NCBI RefSeq assembly: GCF_030165005.1
Contig: NZ_JASNNW010000004.1
Location: 1-64,000, forward strand
Reading direction: 5' to 3'
Source of the DNA: Blastococcus capsensis
Lineage (GTDB): Bacteria > Actinomycetota > Actinomycetes > Mycobacteriales > Geodermatophilaceae
Length of the DNA: 64,000 bases
Below the pieces are notes generated by a model that was not told where the DNA came from, searched no databases, and saw only the letters and a list, made by a program, of their open reading frames with translations. Both the position numbers and the translations under genes were made by a program. Every line of letters starts with the position of its first letter. The first letter of the stretch is position 1. Below, in pieces: positions 7,577 through 16,143 of this stretch.

Positions 7577-8832
7577 GCATGGAATCGGCCTCCTCGCAGG
7601 GTCCCGCCGCGAGCGTGCGAGCGGAGGGGGGCGAGGAGGTCCTTTCTCTGCTCGCCGCCGCGTACTCCGACGCCGACCGCACCATCGAGCTGCGCCGGCA
7701 GCTGCACCGCACCCCGGAGATCGGGCTGCACCTCCCACGCACCCAGGCCACGGTCCTCGAGGCCTTCGCCGAACTGCCCATCGAGGTGACCACGGGTACC
7801 ACCACCAGCTCCGTCGTCGGGGTGCTGCGGGGTGCCCGCCCGGGGCCCACCTACCTCTTGCGCGGCGACATGGACGCCCTCCCGGTGCACGAGGACACCG
7901 GCCTGCCCTTCGCCTCGCAGGTGCCCGGCGCGATGCACGCCTGCGGGCACGACACCCACGTGGCGATGCTGGTGGGTGCGGCCCGGCTGCTCGCGGCGCG
8001 GCGGGAGGCGCTGGCCGGGCAGGTCGTCTTCATGGTCCAGCCGGGGGAGGAGGGCTTCCACGGCGCGCGCTACATGCTCGAGGAGGGCCTGCTCGACGTC
8101 GTCCCGGAGGCGCCGGTCAGCGGGGCGTTCGCGCTGCACGTCTCGTCCACGCTGCCCAGCGGCACGGTCAACGTCCGCCCGGGGGCGATGATGGCCGCCG
8201 CGGACCAGTGGCGGATGACCGTGCGCGGCCGCGGGGGGCACGCCTCCGAGCCGCACGCGGCCGCGGACCCCATCCCGGTGGCCGCCGAGATCGTGCTCGC
8301 GCTGCAGTCGATGGTCACCCGCCGGGTCGACGTCTTCGACCCCGCCGTGGTGACCGTCGCCCACATCGAGGCCGGCTCCACCAACAACGTCATCCCCGAC
8401 ACCGCCTACCTGGAGGGGACGATCCGGACCCTTTCGCCCGAGCGGCGGGCCGATGTGGTGGCCTCGGTGGAGCGGGTGGCCGGCCACGTCGCGGCCGCGC
8501 ACGAGATGGCGCTGCACTGGGAGCACATCGAGGGCTACCCGGTCACCATGAACGACCCGGGCATGGCCGCCCAGGTGCTGGAGGCGGCGGCCGACCTCCT
8601 GGGCCGGGAGGCCGCGGTGCTCATGCCCGCGCCGCTGATGGGTGCCGAGGACTTCTCCTACGTGCTGCAGCGGGTGCCCGGCGTCATGGCGTGGCTCGGC
8701 GCCCGGCCGCACGGCGTCGACCCGGCCACCGCGCCACCCAACCACTCCAACCTCGTCGTCTTCGACGAGGAGCCGCTGCCGGCCGGCGTGGCGCTCTACG
8801 CGCGGATGGCGCTGCAGGCACTGTCCGGCTGA
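7573..8832 (+). CDS. M20-family amidohydrolase/peptidase
   Basis: About 419 aa. Metal-site motifs typical of M20D amidohydrolases (IAA-amino acid hydrolase/hippurate hydrolase type) are present: RGDMDALPV, ACGHDTHVAML, the catalytic PGEEGFHGA and the C-terminal metal histidine in NHSN. The lid domain sits at about residues 200-310. It should hydrolyse N-acyl amino acids or related amides in the cytosol. The start is GTG 7573 (GTGA overlap with the pirin gene), with ATG 7579 as alternative. The first 25 or so residues are encoded by a copy of the dispersed dyad repeat (7581-7645) and lack family similarity. Homology begins around residue 28 with YSDADRTIELRRQLHRTPE. Confidence 0.88.
   Translation: MSMESASSQGPAASVRAEGGEEVLSLLAAAYSDADRTIELRRQLHRTPEIGLHLPRTQATVLEAFAELPIEVTTGTTTSSVVGVLRGARPGPTYLLRGDMDALPVHEDTGLPFASQVPGAMHACGHDTHVAMLVGAARLLAARREALAGQVVFMVQPGEEGFHGARYMLEEGLLDVVPEAPVSGAFALHVSSTLPSGTVNVRPGAMMAAADQWRMTVRGRGGHASEPHAAADPIPVAAEIVLALQSMVTRRVDVFDPAVVTVAHIEAGSTNNVIPDTAYLEGTIRTLSPERRADVVASVERVAGHVAAAHEMALHWEHIEGYPVTMNDPGMAAQVLEAAADLLGREAAVLMPAPLMGAEDFSYVLQRVPGVMAWLGARPHGVDPATAPPNHSNLVVFDEEPLPAGVALYARMALQALSG
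7581..7645. repeat. Dispersed dyad repeat, copy E (inside the 5' end of the M20 gene)
   Basis: Reverse-oriented copy of the repeat at 3328-3388. Read on the minus strand it has outer arms GGACCTCCTCGC and GCGAGGAGGCC around CGCTCGCACGCTCGCGGCG. Both arms differ from copy A yet remain complementary. It is translated as the N-terminal tail of the peptidase. Confidence 0.65.
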
Positions 8833-8859
8833 TGCGACCGGGCGGGTCCAGCCTGCCGA

Positions 8860-8980
8860 ACCGACGTGGGGGCCCCCCCGGGCGCGGGGCCCCGCCAGGC
8901 CGGCCGGGGGGAAGCGCGGGGGGCCCCCCGCCCGCCCCGGGGGGGGGGGGGGGGGGGGGGCCGCCCCCCCCCCGTCAGCC
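8860..8980. other. G/C homopolymer tract between convergent genes (likely sequence artefact over a terminator)
   Basis: Runs of C7, G5-6, C6, about G22 and C10 fill the gap between the M20 gene and aceE, which converge here. The bases on either side look normal. A GC hairpin terminator would be expected at this spot. The homopolymers look like miscalled or collapsed reads across it. No reading frame can be trusted in this segment. Confidence 0.6.
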
Positions 8981-9013
8981 GGTCAGGGTCGATCCGCGTG
9001 GGGCACCGGTCGT

Positions 9014-11815
9014 TCAGGTCGCCGGGCTGGGGTCCGACCGCTCCTCGGCCGGCGCGGCCTGCACGTCGCGCACCTGGTACTTCTCCACGGCCTGCCGGAC
9101 CGTCGCGCGTTCGACCTGCCCCTCGTCGGCCAGCGACGCCAGCGTGCGGACCACGATCGACTCGGCGTCCACGTGGAAGTGCCGGCGCAGCGCCGGGCGG
9201 GTGTCGGACAGCCCGAACCCGTCGGTACCCAGCGTCGACATGCCGCCGGGCACGTACGGCGCGATGAGGTCGGGGACGGCGCGCATCCAGTCCGACACCG
9301 CCACGACCGGGCCCACGGTCTCCTGCAGGCGCGAGGTCACGAACGGCATGCGCGGCTCCTCCTCCGGGTGCAGGAGGTTCCACTCGGCGCACTCGTCGGC
9401 CTGCCGGCGCAGCTCGCCCCAGGACGTCACCGACCAGACGTCGGCCGAGATCCCCCAGTCCTGCGCCAGCAGTTCCTGCGCCCGCAGCGCCCACGGCACC
9501 GCGACGCCGGAGGCGAGGACCTGTGCCTTCGGGCCGTCTCCCTGTGGGCCCTCGGCGTAGCGGTACATGCCCGCCAGCAGCCCCTGCACGTCGAGCCCCT
9601 CGGGCTCGGCCGGCTGGACGAACGGCTCGTTGTAGACCGTCAGGTAGTACATGACGTCCGGCGACCGGTGCCCGCCCAGCGGCGAGCCCTGGTCCTGGCC
9701 GTACATGCGCACCAGGGCGTCCTTGGTGATGTGCGCGACCTCGAAGGAGAACGCCGGGTCGTAGGAGACCACCGCCGGGTTGGTGTGCGCCAGGAGCAGC
9801 GAGTGCCCGTCCTCGTGCTGCAGGCCCTCGCCGTTAAGCGTCGTCCGGCCGGCCGTGGCGCCGAGCACGAAGCCCCGCGTCATCTGGTCCGCCGCCGCCC
9901 AGAAGCCGTCACCGGTCCGCTGGAACCCGAACATCGAGTAGAAGATGTAGATCGGGATCATCGGCTCGCCGTGCGTCGCGTACGAGCTGCCGACGGCGGT
10001 GAACGATGCCGTGGACCCGGCCTCGTTGATTCCTTCGTGCAGGATCACGCCCTGCTCGGATTCCTTGTAGGCCAGCATCAGCTCGCGGTCGACCGACGTG
10101 TAGCGCTGCCCGGCCGGGTTGTAGATCTTCTGCGACGGGAAGAGGGAATCCATCCCGAAGGTCCGTGCCTCGTCGGGGATGATCGGCACGAAGCGGGGGC
10201 CGAGCTCCTTGTCCTTCAGCAGCTCCTTCAGCAGGCGGACGAACGCCATCGTCGTCGCCACCTCCTGCTTGCCCGAGCCGCGGCGCAGCACCTCGAGCGC
10301 CTTGTCCTCGGGGGCCTTGAGGGTCTTGAACTCCGCCCGCCGTCGCGGCACCGCGCCGCCCAGCGCCCGGCGCCGCTCGAGCATGTACTGCATCTCGTCG
10401 GACTCGGGGTCGGGCTTGTAGTAGGGCGGCAGGGTCTTGTCCAGCGCCTCGTCCGGGATCGGCAGGTAGAGCCGGTCGCGGAAGTCGGCGAGGTCCTCCG
10501 CGGTCAGCTTCTTCATCTGGTGGGTGCTGTTGCGGCCCTCGAAGTGGCTGCCCAGCGTCCAGCCCTTGATGGTCTTGGCGAGGATCACCGTGGGCTGGCC
10601 CTTGTGCTCCATGGCGGCCTTGTAGGCGGCGTAGACCTTGCGGTAGTCGTGCCCGCCGCGGGCGAGGTCCCAGACCTCCTTGTCGCTCATCCCCTCGACG
10701 AGCTTGCGGGTGCGGGGGTCCCGCCCGAAGAAGTGCTCGCGGACGAACGCGCCGTCCTCGGCCTTGTAGGTCTGGTAGTCGCCGTCGGGCGTGGAGTTCA
10801 TCAGGTTGACCAGCGCGCCGTCGCGGTCGGCGGCCAGCAGCTTGTCCCAGCCGCGGCCCCAGATCACCTTGATCACGTTCCAGCCGGCGCCCCGGAAGAA
10901 CGACTCCAGCTCCTGGATGACCTTGCCGTTGCCGCGGACCGGGCCGTCGAGCCGCTGCAGGTTGCAGTTGACGACGAAGGTGAGGTTGTCCAGCTCCTCA
11001 CGGGCCGCCAGGCCGATCACGCCCAGCGACTCGGGCTCGTCCATCTCGCCGTCGCCGAGGAAGGCCCACACGTGCTGGTCGGAGGTGTCCTTGATGCCCC
11101 GGGCGTGCAGGTAGCGGTTGAACCGGGCCTGGTAGACGGCGTTCATCGGCCCGAGGCCCATGGAGACGGTGGGGAACTCCCAGAACTCGGGCATGAGCCG
11201 CGGGTGCGGGTAGGACGACAACCCGCCGCCGGGGTGGCTGACCTCCTGGCGGAAGCCGTCGAGCTGGTGCTCGGTCAGCCGGCCCTCCAGGAAGGCGCGG
11301 GCGTAGATGCCCGGGGAGGCGTGGCCCTGGAAGTAGATCTGGTCGCCGCCGCCGGGGTGGTCCTTGCCGCGGAAGAAGTGGTTGAAGCCCACCTCGTACA
11401 GCGAGGCCGAGGAGGCGTAGGAGGAGATGTGCCCGCCGACGCCGATGCCCGGGCGCTGCGCCCGGTGCACCATGATCGCGGCGTTCCAGCGGATGTACGC
11501 GCGGATCCGTCGCTCGACGTGCTCGTCGCCGGGGAACCACGGCTCCTGCTCCGGCGGGATGGTGTTGATGTAGTCGGTGCTGCGCAGGGCCGGCACGCCC
11601 ACCTGCTGCTCGCGGCTGCGCTGCAGCATGCGGAGCATCAGGTACCTGGCGCGGTTCCGGCCGGCGTGGTCCACGACGGCGTCGAGGGACTCCAGCCACT
11701 CCTGGGTCTCGTCGGGGTCGGTGTCGACCAGCTGACTGGGGAGCCCGTCGGTGATGACCGCTCGGGCGTGTCCTTCCCGGGCGGGGTCGCCGACCGGCTG
11801 CTGCGGTGCGCTCAT
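9014..11815 (-). CDS. aceE: Pyruvate dehydrogenase E1 component, homodimeric type
   Basis: 933 aa, matching the family's usual 880-940. Thiamine-diphosphate binding is shown by [12 protein letters not shown] at about residue 270. The N-terminal substrate segment [17 protein letters not shown] and the C-terminal transketolase-like domain are present. It decarboxylates pyruvate and passes acetyl to the lipoyl E2, giving acetyl-CoA that feeds the neighbouring fatty-acid genes. The ATG at 11815 is chosen: GGACGATAGGGCC precedes it and the protein then starts [10 protein letters not shown]2 and E3 are not nearby, as is usual for actinobacterial aceE. Its position between fasR/fabD and the DUF3052-ahpE pair is conserved in my recollection of Mycobacterium and Streptomyces. 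Confidence 0.96.
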   Translation of the reverse strand: MSAPQQPVGDPAREGHARAVITDGLPSQLVDTDPDETQEWLESLDAVVDHAGRNRARYLMLRMLQRSREQQVGVPALRSTDYINTIPPEQEPWFPGDEHVERRIRAYIRWNAAIMVHRAQRPGIGVGGHISSYASSASLYEVGFNHFFRGKDHPGGGDQIYFQGHASPGIYARAFLEGRLTEHQLDGFRQEVSHPGGGLSSYPHPRLMPEFWEFPTVSMGLGPMNAVYQARFNRYLHARGIKDTSDQHVWAFLGDGEMDEPESLGVIGLAAREELDNLTFVVNCNLQRLDGPVRGNGKVIQELESFFRGAGWNVIKVIWGRGWDKLLAADRDGALVNLMNSTPDGDYQTYKAEDGAFVREHFFGRDPRTRKLVEGMSDKEVWDLARGGHDYRKVYAAYKAAMEHKGQPTVILAKTIKGWTLGSHFEGRNSTHQMKKLTAEDLADFRDRLYLPIPDEALDKTLPPYYKPDPESDEMQYMLERRRALGGAVPRRRAEFKTLKAPEDKALEVLRRGSGKQEVATTMAFVRLLKELLKDKELGPRFVPIIPDEARTFGMDSLFPSQKIYNPAGQRYTSVDRELMLAYKESEQGVILHEGINEAGSTASFTAVGSSYATHGEPMIPIYIFYSMFGFQRTGDGFWAAADQMTRGFVLGATAGRTTLNGEGLQHEDGHSLLLAHTNPAVVSYDPAFSFEVAHITKDALVRMYGQDQGSPLGGHRSPDVMYYLTVYNEPFVQPAEPEGLDVQGLLAGMYRYAEGPQGDGPKAQVLASGVAVPWALRAQELLAQDWGISADVWSVTSWGELRRQADECAEWNLLHPEEEPRMPFVTSRLQETVGPVVAVSDWMRAVPDLIAPYVPGGMSTLGTDGFGLSDTRPALRRHFHVDAESIVVRTLASLADEGQVERATVRQAVEKYQVRDVQAAPAEERSDPSPAT

Positions 11816-12237
11816 GGCCCTATCGTCCACCGCCGACGTAGCCCTCGTCACGTCCGCTGCCGCTGGATGGAGAAGTCGTGTCGCGCCGCGGCCCGTCCCT
11901 GCGGCGGAGGCGGTGGCCCTACCAGGCTTGCGTCGTGCCGGTCATGGCCTACGCTTCCGCCTGCGGTGCCGTGACCTACGGCGCCTCCCGGATGTCCGGC
12001 CCTGACGGGCCGGGCGGCGGGCGCGTCGGTGGAGCGAGAGGGGTGACATGACCGGGGTGCGGGTGGTTCTCCCGCTGGTCGTGTCCGTCGTCCGCGCGCG
12101 CCCGTCCGGCCTCGTCCCGATCTCGTGGCCCGTACGGTCGTCGGTGTGACGCGTCCCCGTGCGCTCACCGGTCCGACAGGGCACCATCCACCCCACACCA
12201 GGTCAGCAGAGGACCCACCCATGGAGGAGCAGCAGGG
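11816..12237. other. Divergent intergenic region aceE/DUF3052
   Basis: 422 bp with no coding sequence I can support. It must hold the aceE promoter (leftward) and that of the DUF3052 gene (rightward). One weak rightward candidate is TTGCGT (11928-11933), a 16-bp spacer, then TACGCT (11950-11955). No clear operator, riboswitch or repeat was seen. Confidence 0.4.
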
Positions 12238-12657
12238 ATGAGCGTCGACAGCGCCGGCATGGCGGCCCGGCTGGGCATCAAGCCGGGCATGGTCGTGCAG
12301 GAGCTCGGCTGGAGCGAGGACGCCGACGAGGACCTGCGCGACTCCGTCGTCGAGGTCTCGGGCAGCGAGATGGTGGACGAGGACACCGACGAGGTGGCCG
12401 ACGTCGTGGTCCTGTGGTGGCGGGAGGACGACGGCGACCTGTTCGACGCCCTCACCGACGCGCTGACCTCGCTGGCCGACGAGGGCGTGGTCTGGCTGCT
12501 CGTGCCGAAGTCCGGCCGCCCCGGCCACGTCGAGCCCGGTGACGTCACCGAGGTCGCGCCCACCGCCGGTCTGTCGCAGACCAGCAGCATCTCCGCGGCT
12601 AAGGACTGGTCGGGCATCCGCCTGGTCACGCCGAAGGCCGCCCGCAGCCGCCGCTGA
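12238..12657 (+). CDS. DUF3052 family protein
   Basis: 139 aa, small and acidic, conserved across actinobacteria next to aceE and ahpE. The body contains GIKPGMVVQELGW, WWREDDGDLFDAL and the C-terminal KDWSGIRLV typical of DUF3052. The function is unknown, and no catalytic motif or membrane segment is visible. ATG 12238 has AGGAGCAGCAGGG immediately upstream. An ATG at 12221 is out of frame. It reads towards the tandem repeat array at 12660, which fills the gap to ahpE. Confidence 0.85.
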   Translation: MSVDSAGMAARLGIKPGMVVQELGWSEDADEDLRDSVVEVSGSEMVDEDTDEVADVVVLWWREDDGDLFDALTDALTSLADEGVVWLLVPKSGRPGHVEPGDVTEVAPTAGLSQTSSISAAKDWSGIRLVTPKAARSRR

Positions 12658-12659
12658 TT

Positions 12660-12874
12660 GAAGGGCCACCCCTCCCCCCACGCCTCGCAGGCTCGGCGCA
12701 GGCCCCTGAGGGGTGGCCGCTCCAGCACGTCACCAGGCTCGCGGCGGGTCCCTGCAGGAGGGCCGTTCCAGCCCGTCACCAGGCTCGGCGCGGGCCCTTG
12801 AGGGGTGGCCGTTGCAGTACGTCACCACGCTCGCGGCGGGCCCCTGGCAGGGGGCCGTTCCGGCACGTCACCAC
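12660..12874. repeat. 46-bp tandem array of the dispersed dyad repeat (copy D)
   Basis: A first unit of about 65 bp (12660-12724) is followed by three units of exactly 46 bp (12725-12770, 12771-12816, 12817-12862) and a 12-bp partial unit. The shared core is CGTCACCA-GCTCG-GGCGGG-CCCTG-GGCCGTTCCA. The core matches copies A-C and E of the dispersed repeat (GCTCGCGGCGGG, GGGCCGTTCC). It occupies almost the whole DUF3052-ahpE gap. Confidence 0.75.
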
Positions 12875-12893
12875 GTGAGGCACGATCACGGGC

Positions 12894-13355
12894 ATGAGCC
12901 TCTCCGTCGGTGACCGCGCGCCCGAGTTCAGCCTCCCCGACCAGGACAAGCAGGTCGTCTCACTCGCCGACCTGCGGGGCACGCCTGTGCTGCTGGTCTT
13001 CTACCCGTTCGCCTTCTCCGGCATCTGCACCGGTGAGCTGTGCCAGCTGCGCGACGAGCTGGGCGCCTACACCGGTGCCGGGGTGAAGGTGCTCGCGATC
13101 AGCACCGACCCCGTCTTCAGCCTCAAGGCGTTCCAGGCACAGGAGAACCTCGACTTCCCGCTGCTGTCGGACTTCTGGCCGCACGGGGCCACCGCCCAGA
13201 CCTACGGGGTCTTCAACGAGAAGGCCGGCATGGCCGTGCGGGGAACGTTCCTCATCGACGCCGAGGGCACCATCGCCTTCGCCGAGGTCAACGGGCCCGG
13301 GGACGCCCGCCAGCAGAGCGGCTGGAAGGACGCGGTCGCGAAGCTCGCCGCCTGA
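12894..13355 (+). CDS. ahpE: AhpE-like 1-Cys peroxiredoxin
   Basis: 153 aa thioredoxin-fold peroxidase. The peroxidatic cysteine is C45 in YPFAFSGICTGE, the same position as in M. tuberculosis AhpE. A second cysteine (C50) follows closely. It reduces hydrogen peroxide, organic peroxides or peroxynitrite in the cytosol, with a low-molecular-weight thiol such as mycothiol as probable reductant (family knowledge). ATG 12894 lies 20 bp after the tandem repeat array, which must form its 5' region or promoter. A hairpin and tRNA-Val follow. Confidence 0.9.
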   Translation: MSLSVGDRAPEFSLPDQDKQVVSLADLRGTPVLLVFYPFAFSGICTGELCQLRDELGAYTGAGVKVLAISTDPVFSLKAFQAQENLDFPLLSDFWPHGATAQTYGVFNEKAGMAVRGTFLIDAEGTIAFAEVNGPGDARQQSGWKDAVAKLAA

Positions 13356-13371
13356 ACGCCGACCGGCCACA

Positions 13372-13396
13372 GGGCCCGGGGCCATACCCTGGGCCC
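13372..13396 (+). terminator. Hairpin after ahpE
   Basis: GGGCCCGGGG (13372-13381) pairs with CCCTGGGCCC (13387-13396) with one mismatch across a 5-nt loop, 17 bp after the ahpE stop and 3 bp before tRNA-Val. It is a likely rho-independent type terminator without a U-tract. Confidence 0.5.
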
Positions 13397-13399
13397 GCG

Positions 13400-13471
13400 G
13401 GGCGCGTAGCTCAGCGGTAGAGCTCTCGCCTTACAAGCGAGCGGTCGCAGGTTCGAACCCTGCCGCGCCCA
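13400..13471 (+). tRNA. tRNA-Val (anticodon TAC)
   Basis: Complete 72-nt cloverleaf. The acceptor arms are GGGCGCG (13400-13406) and CGCGCCC (13464-13470) with discriminator A. The D stem is GCTC/GAGC. The anticodon stem CTCGC/GCGAG encloses CTTACAA, with TAC at 13432-13434. The T arm GCAGG-TTCGAAC-CCTGC is standard. CCA is not encoded. No variable arm. Confidence 0.96.
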
Positions 13472-13589
13472 CCCCACCTGACCGCGTCGTACGGGGTGCA
13501 CCCGGTTTCCGGCCCGCGTGCGTAGGACGGCGGTCGTGCGACCCGCGACGGCGACCCTCCTGCGCATCGTGGCGCACTACGGTCGCCGC

Positions 13590-13775
13590 ATGCCGTACTG
13601 CGACGCCGACGACGGGACCCGGCTGCACTACGACCGGCTCGGGGTCGGCGGCGGCGAGCCGCTGGTGGTGCTGGCCGGCGGCGCGGCGCGGCATCCGTCC
13701 TACCTCGGCGACCTTGCCGGGCTCGGTGAGGTGCGCCCGCTGGTGGTCCCGCACCTGCGGGGGATCGGGCGCTCG
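13590..13775 (+). pseudogene. Truncated alpha/beta hydrolase (N-terminal fragment)
   Basis: From the ATG at 13590 about 62 codons read as the N-terminus of an alpha/beta hydrolase: DGTRLHYDRLG, a PLVVLAGGAARHPSYL oxyanion segment and HLRGIGRSP, equivalent to the usual RGxGxS turn. Similarity stops at about 13775. Beyond it the frame stays open by chance through antisense of another relic. The catalytic serine, acid and histidine regions are all missing. It abuts, head-on, the cut end of a potassium-channel gene. Confidence 0.7.
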
Positions 13776-13785
13776 CCCCCGGAGC

Positions 13786-14141
13786 GCTGCGCCGGCGTAG
13801 CGGTTGAGCACGCTGAGCACGGTGACCAAGCGCAGCAGGCGCAGTGGTCGCAGCATCGGCAGGACCACGACGGCCAGGTCGAGCAGGTGCGTGCGGACGA
13901 ACCGCCCTCGGTCGTGCGCGAGCACCAGCCGCACGACGTAGTCGACGGCGAAGGCGGCCCAGGTCACTCACGCGACGACGTCGAAGGCGGTCCGCCACGG
14001 CCGGGCCAGGTCGGGGTCGAGGATCGGCCATGCGCAGGCGGCGAGGAACAGCAGCGAGGCTGCGGTCAGCGGCCACTCCGCCGTCCGTTCCCAGCGTTGG
14101 AGGCGGGTGGGGGACACCCGCCGAGGATCCCGTCCGCCCAT
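13786..14141 (-). pseudogene. Broken voltage-gated-type potassium channel gene
   Basis: On the minus strand from about 14141 (ATG; GTG 14117 also possible) the frame encodes an ion-channel voltage-sensor-like segment: EWPLTAASLLFLAACAWPIL, then FDVVA, then WAAFAVDYVVRLVL, RPLRLLRLVTVLSVLNRYAGAALRG. A TGA at 13970-13968 interrupts it in frame, between FDVVA and VTWAAF, where a tryptophan (TGG) would fit. The 3' part, including the pore and selectivity filter, is missing; similarity ends near 13786 against the hydrolase fragment. So it has a nonsense codon and is truncated. Confidence 0.7.
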
Positions 14142-14179
14142 CCGGCGCTTTCCCCGCCGGAGAAGGGGATGCGCCGTTC

Positions 14180-14992
14180 TCAGGCGGCGGACTGCGCGGA
14201 GATGGTGTCCGGGCTCGGCGCCGCCGGCGTGGCGGGCTTCGGGAAGGCGGGGCGCAGGAACGCCGGGGCCTTGAACGGCGCCCACTCGCCCTCGGGCTGG
14301 GCCAGCCGGTCGGCGATCGCCCACAGCGCCGCCGGGTGGTGGCCGATGCCCAGGTGGCTGGCGGTGACCGCGATGTTCTCGCAGCGCTCGCCGGGCACGT
14401 CCAGGCAGGTCTGCCAGTGCACGATGCCGTCGTAGTGCGAGTAGATCGACGTCGCGGGCACCGGCAGGGGGCAGCCTTCGGACTCGAGCGGGAACTGACG
14501 CTGCTCCACGTGCAGGTGGGCGTAGCGGTCGAACGCCTTGCTGGCCCGGGTCTGGCTGTGCCGCTCGATGCGGAACGGGCTGCCGAGGGTGATCACCTGG
14601 CGCACCTGGTCGGGGCACTGCCGGGCGAGGTCGCGGGCGAAGATGCCGCCCAGGCTCCAGCCGATGACCGTCACCTCGCGGCGGTAGCGGCCGTGCAGGT
14701 AGTCGAGCTTGTCGCGCAGTCCGTTGACGCAGGTGGCGGTCGGGCCGATGTTGCGGCCCAGGCCCCAGCCGTGCACCCGGTAGTCGAGCCGCCGGAGCGT
14801 CGCGCGGAGAACCCGGGTGGAGGAGTCGTCGGCGAGCAGCCCGGGCAGGACCAGCACCGGGTGCCCGTCGCCCCTGGGTAGCCGCTGTGCGAGCGGGCGG
14901 GCGGCCAGGTAGAGGCCGAAGTCCGCGACCGCCCGCCCGGGCTCGCTCAGGTAGAGCGGAAGAGCCGGACCGTCACCCTGCTGTCGTGCCAC
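14180..14992 (-). CDS. Alpha/beta hydrolase (lipase-like)
   Basis: 270 aa. The nucleophile elbow is GWSLGG (serine at about residue 120), preceded by HPVLVLPGLLADDSS and a substrate region rich in tyrosine and histidine. The acid and histidine are plausibly in SHYDGIVHW and ASHLGIGHHP. The closest recognised type is the triacylglycerol lipase/PGAP1-like family. It has no signal peptide. The start at 14992 follows a divergent promoter region shared with the hydrolase gene at 15213. Substrate unknown. Confidence 0.8.
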   Translation of the reverse strand: MARQQGDGPALPLYLSEPGRAVADFGLYLAARPLAQRLPRGDGHPVLVLPGLLADDSSTRVLRATLRRLDYRVHGWGLGRNIGPTATCVNGLRDKLDYLHGRYRREVTVIGWSLGGIFARDLARQCPDQVRQVITLGSPFRIERHSQTRASKAFDRYAHLHVEQRQFPLESEGCPLPVPATSIYSHYDGIVHWQTCLDVPGERCENIAVTASHLGIGHHPAALWAIADRLAQPEGEWAPFKAPAFLRPAFPKPATPAAPSPDTISAQSAA

Positions 14993-15083
14993 GTCGTCCT
15001 CCTGGCTGCCGTCCGTTGGTGGAACCGCTGTACCAATGTGCGGTCTGGCTCACACTTCCGCGGGCGCCCCGCGCGCACAGATG

Positions 15084-15112
15084 TTGCCGAACTGTGTCCT
15101 GCGTCATATCAG
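15084..15112 (+). promoter_or_regulatory. Sigma70-type promoter for the hydrolase at 15213
   Basis: TTGCCG (15084-15089), a 17-bp spacer and TATCAG (15107-15112) are close to housekeeping consensus in an otherwise GC-rich region. They would start transcription near 15119, about 95 bp before the ATG. Confidence 0.45.
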
Positions 15113-15212
15113 TCGTGGTCGTTCCGCTGGTGGGCGGCCGGAGGGCTGGTGCTGCGGGAGCTGGCAGGACGTGCCACCGTACGGGCGGCCTGACACGGGG
15201 AGAGGGGTACCG

Positions 15213-16124
15213 ATGGCGCAGAGCGGCATGCCGGGGCGCAGCGGCATCGTGGATCTGGGCGGGCCGGTGCACTACGTCGACTTCGGCGGCCCGGAGGAGG
15301 GGCCGGCGGTCGTGCTCGTGCACGGGCTGGGTGGCTCGCACCTGAACTGGGACCTCGTCGCCCCACTGCTGCGCGACCACGCGCGCGTGTGGGCGATCGA
15401 CCTGCCAGGTTTCGGACGCAGCGAGCCGGGGAGCCGCACGGCCGGCGTGACCGCGAACGTCGGCGTCCTGCACCGCTTCCTCACCGAGGTGGTCGCTGGA
15501 CCGGCCGTGCTCGTCGGCAACTCGATGGGCGGGATGATCTCCATCCTGGAGGCGGGCGAGCACCCGGAGGCGGTGCGCGGCCTGGTGCTGCTCGACCCCG
15601 CCGTCCCCGGTCCCCGCCGTGCCCTCGACCCGCTCGTCGCGGTGACCTTCGCCCTGTACGCGATCCCCTTCGTCGGAGAGCGGTTCCTCTGGTGGCGGCG
15701 GCAGCGTCGGTCGGCGCTCGGCCGCGTCTGCGACATGCTGCAGCTGGTGGGCGTCGACCCCGACCAGGTGCCGTCGCACGTCATCGACCGCTCGGTCACC
15801 CTCCTCGAGGAGCGGCGCGACGTCGCGGGCATGGACCGCGCCTTCCTGGCCGCCGCTCGTTCGGTGCTGCGGGTGCTGGCCGATCCTCGCCGCTACCGCG
15901 CGGCGATGGCAGCGATCGACGTCCCCGTGCTGCTGGTGCACGGCGACCGCGACCGGCTCGTGTCCGTGCAGGCGGCCCGCGACATCGCGGCCCGCCACCC
16001 CGGATGGCGCTACTCCGAGTGGGCCGGCGTGGGCCACGTGCCGCAGCTGCAGGCGCCGGGGCGGCTGGCCGACGAGCTGCTCGACTGGATGCGCGAGTCC
16101 GCACTGACTCGCTCCCCGGCCTGA
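15213..16124 (+). CDS. Alpha/beta hydrolase
   Basis: 303 aa. LVHGLGGSHLNW forms the oxyanion loop, GNSMGGMISI the nucleophile elbow, HGDRDRLV carries the acid and GVGHVPQLQ the histidine, so the triad is complete. ATG 15213 follows GGGGAGAGGGGTACCG. It resembles haloalkane-dehalogenase-fold esterases, with a basic patch (WWRRQRR) in the cap. It could act on lipid or acyl substrates alongside the acyltransferase genes that follow. That is inference from context only. Confidence 0.82.
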   Translation: MAQSGMPGRSGIVDLGGPVHYVDFGGPEEGPAVVLVHGLGGSHLNWDLVAPLLRDHARVWAIDLPGFGRSEPGSRTAGVTANVGVLHRFLTEVVAGPAVLVGNSMGGMISILEAGEHPEAVRGLVLLDPAVPGPRRALDPLVAVTFALYAIPFVGERFLWWRRQRRSALGRVCDMLQLVGVDPDQVPSHVIDRSVTLLEERRDVAGMDRAFLAAARSVLRVLADPRRYRAAMAAIDVPVLLVHGDRDRLVSVQAARDIAARHPGWRYSEWAGVGHVPQLQAPGRLADELLDWMRESALTRSPA

Positions 16125-16143
16125 GTCCGAACACCGCGGGCCG

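Noticed and set aside
8642-11974. An 1110-codon open frame on the plus strand antisense to aceE
   Set aside because: It is a high-GC shadow of aceE, has no recognisable domain, runs through the homopolymer artefact and ends in the aceE promoter region.
12660-12874. CRISPR array
   Set aside because: Units are adjacent 46-bp tandem repeats with no unique spacers and no cas genes in the window.
13372-13399. A tRNA promoter overlapping the hairpin (TACCCT)
   Set aside because: No -35 box at 16-18 bp; the segment is better explained as a terminator.
13518-14435. A single intact 305-aa gene on the plus strand
   Set aside because: Only the first 60 or so codons after ATG 13590 resemble a protein; the rest is antisense of a channel relic and of the next hydrolase gene.
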